Origin: Streptomyces neyagawaensis
GTDB taxonomy: Bacteria > Actinomycetota > Actinomycetes > Streptomycetales > Streptomycetaceae
Assembly (NCBI RefSeq): GCF_023516595.1
Contig: NZ_JAMGBG010000078.1
Location: 1-64,000, forward strand
DNA: 64,000 nucleotides
Direction of reading: 5' to 3'
Part shown: piece after piece, positions 59,030 through 64,000 of the stretch
How the letters are laid out: each line of letters starts with the position of its first letter
Position numbering within the stretch: position 1 is the first letter of the stretch
Made by a program: the position numbers and the translations under genes
Notes under the pieces: generated by a model
Database searches by the model: none
The model's input: only the letters and a program-made list of their open reading frames with translations
Told to the model about the DNA's origin: nothing

Positions 59030-60064
59030 CTATGCGGCCGGGTCACCGCCGAGCACGAGGATTTCGGCGGCGTCGAAGGCCACGCCCACCTGGTCGCCGG
59101 GGTCCGGCGCGTCCCGCAGCGCGCACGCTGCCTCCAGTCGTGGCGCGCCCTCGGGCTGGAGGTGCACGGCGACATGGGTGCCCCGGAAGGTGCGTGCGGC
59201 CACGGTGCAGCGCAGTCCGTCGGCGGCGTCGACCAGCCGTACCCCGGCGGGCCGCACCAGCAGCGCGCCCGGCCCCTGCGGCGAGCCCTCGGGCACCGGC
59301 ACCTTGCCCCAGGGGGTGTCGGCGGCCTGGCCGGTCACCGTCGCGTCGACCACGTTGTCGAAGCCGAGGAAGCGGGCCACGAACTCGTCCGCCGGGTGCT
59401 GCCACACCTCAAGGGGCGTGCCGGTCTGGGCGATCCGTCCGTCGCGCATCACCACGACCCGGTCGGCCAGCGCGAACGCCTCCCCCTGGTCGTGTGTGAC
59501 CGCCAGGACGGTGGTGCCCAACTCGGCGAACAGTTCCCGGAGTTCGACGACGAGTCGTTCCCGCAGTGAGCGGTCCAGCTGGCCGAGGGGTTCGTCGAGC
59601 ATGAGCAGCCGGGGGCGCGGCGCGAGGGCGCGGGCCAGCGCGACCCGTTGCTGCTCACCGCCGGACAGCTCCCCGACCCGGCGGCGCGCGGCCCCGGGCA
59701 GTCCGACCAGCTCCAGCAACTCCCTGACGCGGGCGGCACGTTCGTCCTTGGCGGCGCCGTGCATCCGGGGTCCGAAGGCGACGTTGCCCGCGACGTCCCG
59801 CTGCGGGAACAGCTGGTGGTCCTGGAACATCAGGCCGACCCCGCGCTTGTGCGCCGGGACGCCCGACTGGTCGCGCCCGTCCAGCGACACCCGTCCGGCG
59901 TCGAGGGGCTGAAGCCCGGCGACCGCCCGCAACAGGGTCGACTTGCCGCTGCCGCTCGGCCCCAGCACACACACGATCTCGTGTTCGGCGACGCCCAGAT
60001 CGACCCCGTCGAGCACGGGCCGCCCGTCGAACCGTACGGTCGCGCCCTCGATCCTCAGCAACAT
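59030..60064 (-). CDS. Thiamine ABC transporter ATP-binding protein (ThiQ-like)
   Basis: The 344-residue ATPase has Walker A GPSGSGKST (about 35-43), LSGGEQQR, Walker B LLMLDEP and THDQGEA. An additional C-terminal TOBE-type domain (about 240-340) is longer than in Escherichia coli ThiQ and closer to iron/thiamine FbpC-like ATPases. ATG 60064 shares TGATG with the permease stop codon. The TPP riboswitch upstream of the operon makes thiamine the likely cargo. Confidence 0.88.
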   Translation of the reverse strand: MLLRIEGATVRFDGRPVLDGVDLGVAEHEIVCVLGPSGSGKSTLLRAVAGLQPLDAGRVSLDGRDQSGVPAHKRGVGLMFQDHQLFPQRDVAGNVAFGPRMHGAAKDERAARVRELLELVGLPGAARRRVGELSGGEQQRVALARALAPRPRLLMLDEPLGQLDRSLRERLVVELRELFAELGTTVLAVTHDQGEAFALADRVVVMRDGRIAQTGTPLEVWQHPADEFVARFLGFDNVVDATVTGQAADTPWGKVPVPEGSPQGPGALLVRPAGVRLVDAADGLRCTVAARTFRGTHVAVHLQPEGAPRLEAACALRDAPDPGDQVGVAFDAAEILVLGGDPAA

Positions 60065-61806
60065 CAGAACTCCCCCGTGCGATCGGTGCGGAGGCGCTCC
60101 AGGACCAGCAGGGCCACCGCGCACACCACCATCAGAATCGTCGAAAGGGCCATGGCCTGGCCGTAGTTGAGGTCGCCCGGCCTGCCGAGCAGCCGGGCCA
60201 CGGCGACCGGCAGGGTCGGGTTGTCGGCGCGCGCGATGAACACGGTCGCCCCGAACTCACCGAGCGAGACGGCGAAGGCGAACCCGGCCGCGATCAGCAG
60301 GGCCCGCCGTACGAGCGGCAGGTCGACCTCGCGCCACACCCGCCACGGAGACGCCCCGAGGACGGCCGCCGCCTCGCGCAGCCGTTCGTCCACGGCCCGC
60401 AGCACGGGCAGCATGGTCCGTACGACGAAGGGGACGCCCACCAGAGCCTGGGCGAGGGGCACCAGGATCCAGGAGCTGCGCAGGTCGAGCGGCGGTTCGT
60501 CCAGTGCGATCAGGAAGCCGAAGCCGACGGTCACGGCGGACACCCCGAGCGGCAGCATGAGCAGCGCGTCGAAGCCCCGGACGAGACGGTCGGTCACCGG
60601 GGTCTTCCCGTCGCCGCGGGGGCGGGTGCGCAGGGTGAGGGCGGCCGCCGCGAGCCCACCCACGAGGACGGCGATGGCGGTCGCGGCGCACGCGTAGCTG
60701 AGCGAGTTGCCGATCGCCTCGATCGGCGCCACCAGGAAGATCCCGCTGTCGTCGCTGGTCAGCGCCTTGTAGTAGCCGAATCCCGGTGCGTCGAGCGACC
60801 GCTCGACGAGGACGCCCAGCGGCAGGAGGATCAGCACGACCACCGTGGCGAGGACCCCGGTCAGCAGCGCCCACTGCCCGGCTCCTCGCGGCCGCCGTGA
60901 AGTGAGCGAGGCGTCGACCAGCCGCAGCGCGGTCTCCCGCCGCCGCACGGTCCAGGCGTGCACGGCGAGGATCAGCCCGACCGCGACGAACTGCACGAGC
61001 GTCAGCACGGCGGCCGTCGTCAGGTCGAAGATCTCCGAGGTCTGCCGGTAGATCTCCACTTCGAGCGTGGAGAAGGTCGGCCCGCCGAGGATCTGCACCA
61101 CCCCGAACGAGGTGAAGGTGAAGAGGAAGACCATCAGGGCGGCGGCGGCCACGGCGGGCCCGAGCGCCGGCAGGGTCACCTTCCGCCAGGCACCGAGCGG
61201 GGACGCCCCGAGCATCCGCGCGGCCTCCTCCTGCCGCGGGTCGAGCTGGGCCCACAGCCCGCCGACGGTTCGGACGACGACCGCATAGTTGAAGAACACG
61301 TGTGCGAGCAGGATCGCCCACACGGTGGTGTCCAGCCGTACGCCCCCCAGCTCGTCGAGCAGTCCCCCGCGCCCGACCAGCGCCAGGAACGCCGTACCGA
61401 CGACCACGGTCGGCAGCACGAACGGTACGGTCACGACCGCCCGCAGGATGTCCTTGCCCCTGAAATCGAAGCGCGCGAACACATACGCGCCGGGGAGCGC
61501 GAGCAACAGGGTGAGCGCGGTCGAGACGAGCGCCTGCCAGGTGGTGAACCACAGCACGTGCCGGATCCCGGAGTCCCCCAGCACCTCCGCGATCCGCCCG
61601 AACTGCCAGCCCCCGCCACGCCCCTCGGTCTTCAGCCCCCGGACGACGATCGCGGCCACCGGGTAGGCGAAGAACACCCCGAAGAACGCGACGGGCAGGG
61701 CCATCAGCCCGAGCCGCGCCGCGCCGCCCCCGCGGGACCCCCGCCGGGGCACGGCCTCCGCCGGCCCGGGAGGCTCCTTGGCTACTTCAGTACGAGCGAG
61801 GTCCAT
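60064..61806 (-). CDS. Thiamine ABC transporter permease, two-domain (ThiP-like)
   Basis: The 580-residue protein has about twelve helices in two homologous halves, each with an EAA loop (EEAARMLGASPLGAWRKVTLP and REAAAVLGASPWRVWREVDLP). This is the fused-permease architecture of ThiP and FbpB. It overlaps the binding-protein gene by 25 bp and the ATPase gene by 1 bp. ATG 61806 is preferred to GTG 61818 on spacing to a purine-rich stretch, with modest certainty. Confidence 0.88.
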   Translation of the reverse strand: MDLARTEVAKEPPGPAEAVPRRGSRGGGAARLGLMALPVAFFGVFFAYPVAAIVVRGLKTEGRGGGWQFGRIAEVLGDSGIRHVLWFTTWQALVSTALTLLLALPGAYVFARFDFRGKDILRAVVTVPFVLPTVVVGTAFLALVGRGGLLDELGGVRLDTTVWAILLAHVFFNYAVVVRTVGGLWAQLDPRQEEAARMLGASPLGAWRKVTLPALGPAVAAAALMVFLFTFTSFGVVQILGGPTFSTLEVEIYRQTSEIFDLTTAAVLTLVQFVAVGLILAVHAWTVRRRETALRLVDASLTSRRPRGAGQWALLTGVLATVVVLILLPLGVLVERSLDAPGFGYYKALTSDDSGIFLVAPIEAIGNSLSYACAATAIAVLVGGLAAAALTLRTRPRGDGKTPVTDRLVRGFDALLMLPLGVSAVTVGFGFLIALDEPPLDLRSSWILVPLAQALVGVPFVVRTMLPVLRAVDERLREAAAVLGASPWRVWREVDLPLVRRALLIAAGFAFAVSLGEFGATVFIARADNPTLPVAVARLLGRPGDLNYGQAMALSTILMVVCAVALLVLERLRTDRTGEF

Positions 61807-62861
61807 GACTTGACCCACTCGTCACGGTTCTCGGCGATCTTCGCCGGCGCCATGGTCTCCGGGTCCTTCGCGGCCGGTCCGTACTCGGCGAAGTCGGCCG
61901 GCACCGACGCGCCCTCGACCACCGGGTACACGAACATGTTGAGCGGCATGTCCTCCTGGAACCTCTTCGAGATCAGGAAGTCGATGAGCGCCTTGCCGCC
62001 CTCGGCGTTGCGCGCGTTGCTCAGCAGCCCCGCGAACTCGATCTGCCGGAAGCAGGTGCCGGTGGCGACGCCGGTGGGCGCGGTCTTCGGACGCGGCTTG
62101 GCGTAGATGACCTCGGCGGGCGGCGAGGAGGCGTACGACACGACGAGGGGCCGGTCGCCCCCCGCCTTCTTGCCGTCCGTCGACCCGGAGAACTCCTGGT
62201 AGTAGGCCTGCTCCCAGCCGTCGACGACCTTGACGCCGTTGGCCTTGAGCTTCTTCCAGTAGCCCTCCCAGCCCCCGTCGCCGTACTTCGCGGCCGTACC
62301 GAGGACGAAACCGAGGCCGGGTGAGGAGGTCGAGGCGTTCTCGGTGACGAGGAGGTTCTTGTACTCGGGCTTGACCAGATCGTCGAACGTCTGCGGCGGC
62401 GCGATCTTCTTCTCGCTGAAGTACGCCTTGTCGTAGTTGACGCAGATGTCACCGGAGTCGATGGGCGTGACCCGGTGCCTGTCCTTGTCGAGCTGGTAGG
62501 CGGCGCCGACCTTGTCGAGGCCCTTCGACTCGTACGGCTGGAAGAGGCCGTTGTCGAGCGCGCGGGACAGCAGGGTGTTGTCGACGCCGAAGAAGACGTC
62601 GCCCTGCGGGTTGTCCTTGGTCAGGATCGCCTGGTTGACGGCCTGGCCGGCGTCGCCGCTCTTGAGGACCTTGACCTTGTAGCCGGACTCCTTCTCGAAC
62701 GCCTTCAGCACGTCCTTGGAGTAGCCGAAGGAGCCGTGGCTGACGAGGGTGACGGTCTTGGAGCCGCCCGACCCGGCGTCGTCGGACGACGACGAACCGC
62801 ATGCGGACAGCGTGACGAGGCCGAGGCCGACGGCCGCGGCGACGAACGTTCTGATGTGCAC
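61782..62861 (-). CDS. Thiamine-binding lipoprotein (TbpA/ThiB-like)
   Basis: The 359-residue protein has a short lipoprotein signal with LSAC (Cys21). The mature binding domain shows the thiamine/iron type pattern: VTLVSHGSFGYSKDVLKAFEKESGY, GVDNTLLSRA, STSSPGLGF, and GTCFRQIEFAGLL near the C-terminus. It delivers thiamine or its phosphates to the permease. The GTG at 62861 follows AGGAGG by seven bases. Expression should be switched off when TPP binds the leader RNA. Confidence 0.9.
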   Translation of the reverse strand: MHIRTFVAAAVGLGLVTLSACGSSSSDDAGSGGSKTVTLVSHGSFGYSKDVLKAFEKESGYKVKVLKSGDAGQAVNQAILTKDNPQGDVFFGVDNTLLSRALDNGLFQPYESKGLDKVGAAYQLDKDRHRVTPIDSGDICVNYDKAYFSEKKIAPPQTFDDLVKPEYKNLLVTENASTSSPGLGFVLGTAAKYGDGGWEGYWKKLKANGVKVVDGWEQAYYQEFSGSTDGKKAGGDRPLVVSYASSPPAEVIYAKPRPKTAPTGVATGTCFRQIEFAGLLSNARNAEGGKALIDFLISKRFQEDMPLNMFVYPVVEGASVPADFAEYGPAAKDPETMAPAKIAENRDEWVKSWTSLVLK

Positions 62862-62896
62862 TGATGTCCTCCTGGGGGTGACCAGGAAGAGACGCG

Positions 62897-62933
62897 GCCC
62901 TGCCCGGGAACCTCGGCGGTTCCCGGGCAGGGC
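62897..62933 (-). terminator. Expression-platform hairpin of the TPP riboswitch
   Basis: A perfect 16-bp stem (62897-62912 with 62918-62933) and a 5-nt loop lie between the aptamer and the ribosome-binding site. It can act as an intrinsic terminator when TPP is bound. No U-tract follows, so control through another mechanism is not excluded. Confidence 0.75.
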
Positions 62934-62954
62934 GCAACAGCTTGAGTGAAGACC

Positions 62955-63040
62955 GAACTTCCTACCCAGAATGACCTGGGCGAGGTTCAGAGGGTCTGCG
63001 GCCTGGATGCCGCACTCTCAGCGCTGTGGCGCTCCCCTGT
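62955..63040 (-). promoter_or_regulatory. TPP (thiamine pyrophosphate) riboswitch, THI element
   Basis: On the minus strand the conserved THI-box blocks appear in order: GGGGAGC (from about 63037), CTGAGA (63021-63016), ACCCT (62995-62991), GAACCT (62989-62983), GGTCAT (62976-62971) and GGGTAGGAAG (ending near 62959). This is the full aptamer consensus. It lies about 100 nt before the thiamine-binding protein gene, with a strong hairpin between. Confidence 0.93.
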
Positions 63041-63102
63041 CGGAATATGAAGATGTGTACGAAGGTCACACTACCCCGTGGCCGGATTCCGACTCCTCGG
63101 CG

Positions 63103-63170
63103 GTTGGCGTGAGCCGGCGGCCGCTTTGGCGTGAGCCGACGGCTGCCGCCTTGGAGTAAGCCGCTGTCGG
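63103..63170. repeat. Imperfect three-copy repeat between rlmN and the riboswitch
   Basis: Three degenerate copies of about 22-25 bp begin with GGCGTGAGCCG, GGCGTGAGCCG and GGAGTAAGCCG, directly after the rlmN stop codon. They may include a weak terminator for rlmN. Confidence 0.45.
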
Positions 63171-64000
63171 CTACCGCTCGGTGGCCGCGAGCTGGCCGCA
63201 GGCCCCGTCGATCTCCTGACCCCGGGTGTCCCGGATGGTCACCGGCACCCCGTGGGCGGCGATGGCCTCCACGAACGCCTTCTCGTCCTCGGGCCGCGAC
63301 GCGGTCCACTTCGAGCCGGGCGTCGGGTTCAGCGGGATGAGGTTGACGTGCACCGGCCGGCCCTTGAGCAGCCGGCCCAGCCGGTCACCGCGCCAGGCCT
63401 GGTCGTTGATGTCCCGGATCAGCGCGTACTCGATGGACAGCCGCCGCCCGGACTTCGCGGCGTACTCCCATCCGGCGTCGAGGACCTCGCGCACCTTCCA
63501 CCGGGTGTTGACCGGTACGAGGGTGTCGCGCAGCTCGTCGTCGGGGGCGTGCAGCGAGATGGCGAGCCGGCACTTGAAGCCCTCGTCGGCGAACCGGTGG
63601 ATCGCCGGCACCAGCCCGACGGTCGACACGGTGATCCCGCGCTGCGAGAGCCCGAGCCCGTCCGGCTCCGGGTCGGTGAGCCGGCGGATGGCGCCGACGA
63701 CGCGGTTGTAGTTGGCGAGCGGCTCGCCCATCCCCATGAAGACGATGTTGGAGAGCCGGGCGGGCCCCCCGGGGATCTCCCCGTCGCGGAGCGCCCGCAT
63801 CCCGTCCACGATCTGGTGGACGATCTCGGCGGTGGACAGGTTCCGGTCGAGCCCGGCCTGGCCGGTGGCGCAGAAGGGGCAGTTCATGCCGCACCCCGCC
63901 TGCGAGCTGATGCACATGGTGACCCGGTCCGGGTACCGCATCAGCACGGACTCGACGAGCGTCCCGTCGAACAGCCGCCACAGCGTCTTGCGGGTGGTCT
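63171..64000 (-). CDS. rlmN: 23S rRNA (adenine-C2)-methyltransferase RlmN, 5' end outside the window
   Basis: About 276 C-terminal residues are present. The gene continues past the window end because the frame is open upstream (TRKTLWRLFDGTLVESV precedes the Cys cluster). The radical-SAM motif CGMNCPFC, the following ATGQAG.DRNL, MGMGEPLANY, the SLHAP motif and the C-terminal Cys in DGACGQL (the methyl-carrying Cys) are all visible. RlmN methylates A2503 of 23S rRNA and A37 of some tRNAs. Confidence 0.95.
   Translation of the reverse strand, partial: TTRKTLWRLFDGTLVESVLMRYPDRVTMCISSQAGCGMNCPFCATGQAGLDRNLSTAEIVHQIVDGMRALRDGEIPGGPARLSNIVFMGMGEPLANYNRVVGAIRRLTDPEPDGLGLSQRGITVSTVGLVPAIHRFADEGFKCRLAISLHAPDDELRDTLVPVNTRWKVREVLDAGWEYAAKSGRRLSIEYALIRDINDQAWRGDRLGRLLKGRPVHVNLIPLNPTPGSKWTASRPEDEKAFVEAIAAHGVPVTIRDTRGQEIDGACGQLAATER

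Noticed and set aside
1..64000. tRNA, rRNA, insertion sequences or prophage genes
   Set aside because: None could be recognised on either strand.

Overview
The window is about 72% GC-looking actinobacterial DNA with GTG/TTG starts, leaderless promoters, twin-arginine lipoprotein signals and gene families typical of Streptomyces. The gene order of the polyamine/GABA section also resembles what I know of Streptomyces chromosomes. It looks like chromosome rather than plasmid or phage: I found no tRNA, rRNA, transposase, integrase or CRISPR array.

Region 1 (1-14940) is a plant-polysaccharide locus, best read as xyloglucan or beta-glucan use. A GH36 alpha-galactosidase follows two identical 14-bp palindromes. 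On the minus strand lie a solute-binding lipoprotein, two CUT1 permeases, a secreted GH74 xyloglucanase, a cytosolic GH42 beta-galactosidase and a secreted GH12 endoglucanase. A multidomain GH3 beta-glucosidase diverges from the transporter. Both divergent promoters carry the same palindrome (TCGAAGCGCTTCGA), so one LacI-type repressor probably controls both arms. No ATPase is present, as expected if a shared MsiK-type ATPase energises uptake.

Region 2 (15000-24000) holds an aldehyde dehydrogenase, a PucR-type regulator, a VirD4/TraG-like membrane ATPase, gabT and a PAP2 phosphatase.

Region 3 (23939-29860) is the most striking part: a compact minus-strand operon whose proteins match the bacilysin/anticapsin pathway of Bacillus. 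The order is BacA-like prephenate decarboxylase, BacB-like bicupin isomerase, BacG-like reductase, BacC-like dehydrogenase, BacE-like MFS exporter, BacF-like aminotransferase, and a coupled Dabb-domain protein. The BacD amino-acid ligase is absent. The first gene has two consecutive TTA codons at codons 3-4, suggesting bldA control, and its upstream region is AT-richer than the surroundings. The operon sits between gabT and the polyamine transporter genes. I infer a Streptomyces anticapsin (or dihydroanticapsin-type amino acid) cluster inserted in a core nitrogen-metabolism locus.

Region 4 (29860-38000 and 47946-52730) is polyamine uptake and breakdown: potDABC, a PuuB-like FAD oxidoreductase, two gamma-aminobutyraldehyde dehydrogenase-like enzymes, a second PotD-like lipoprotein, an Lrp/AsnC regulator and a class III (polyamine-type) aminotransferase. 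With gabT and the region 2 dehydrogenase these could take putrescine to succinate.

Region 5 (37966-47731) is mixed housekeeping: NADAR protein, DUF4190 proline-rich membrane protein, adenosine/aminodeoxyfutalosine deaminase, glycerophosphodiesterase, an ECF sigma factor fused to a zinc anti-sigma-like motif plus a membrane and extracellular part, an EXPERA-type membrane protein, YceI, a SnoaL-like protein, a PadR regulator and a GDSL hydrolase.

Region 6 (52921-64000) has an ABC exporter-like pair whose ATPase carries an octapeptide-repeat tail, a VOC protein, a LOG-family protein, a sortase-anchored surface protein, a maleylpyruvate-isomerase-fold protein, a thiamine ABC transporter behind a clear TPP riboswitch, and the 3' part of rlmN running off the window end.
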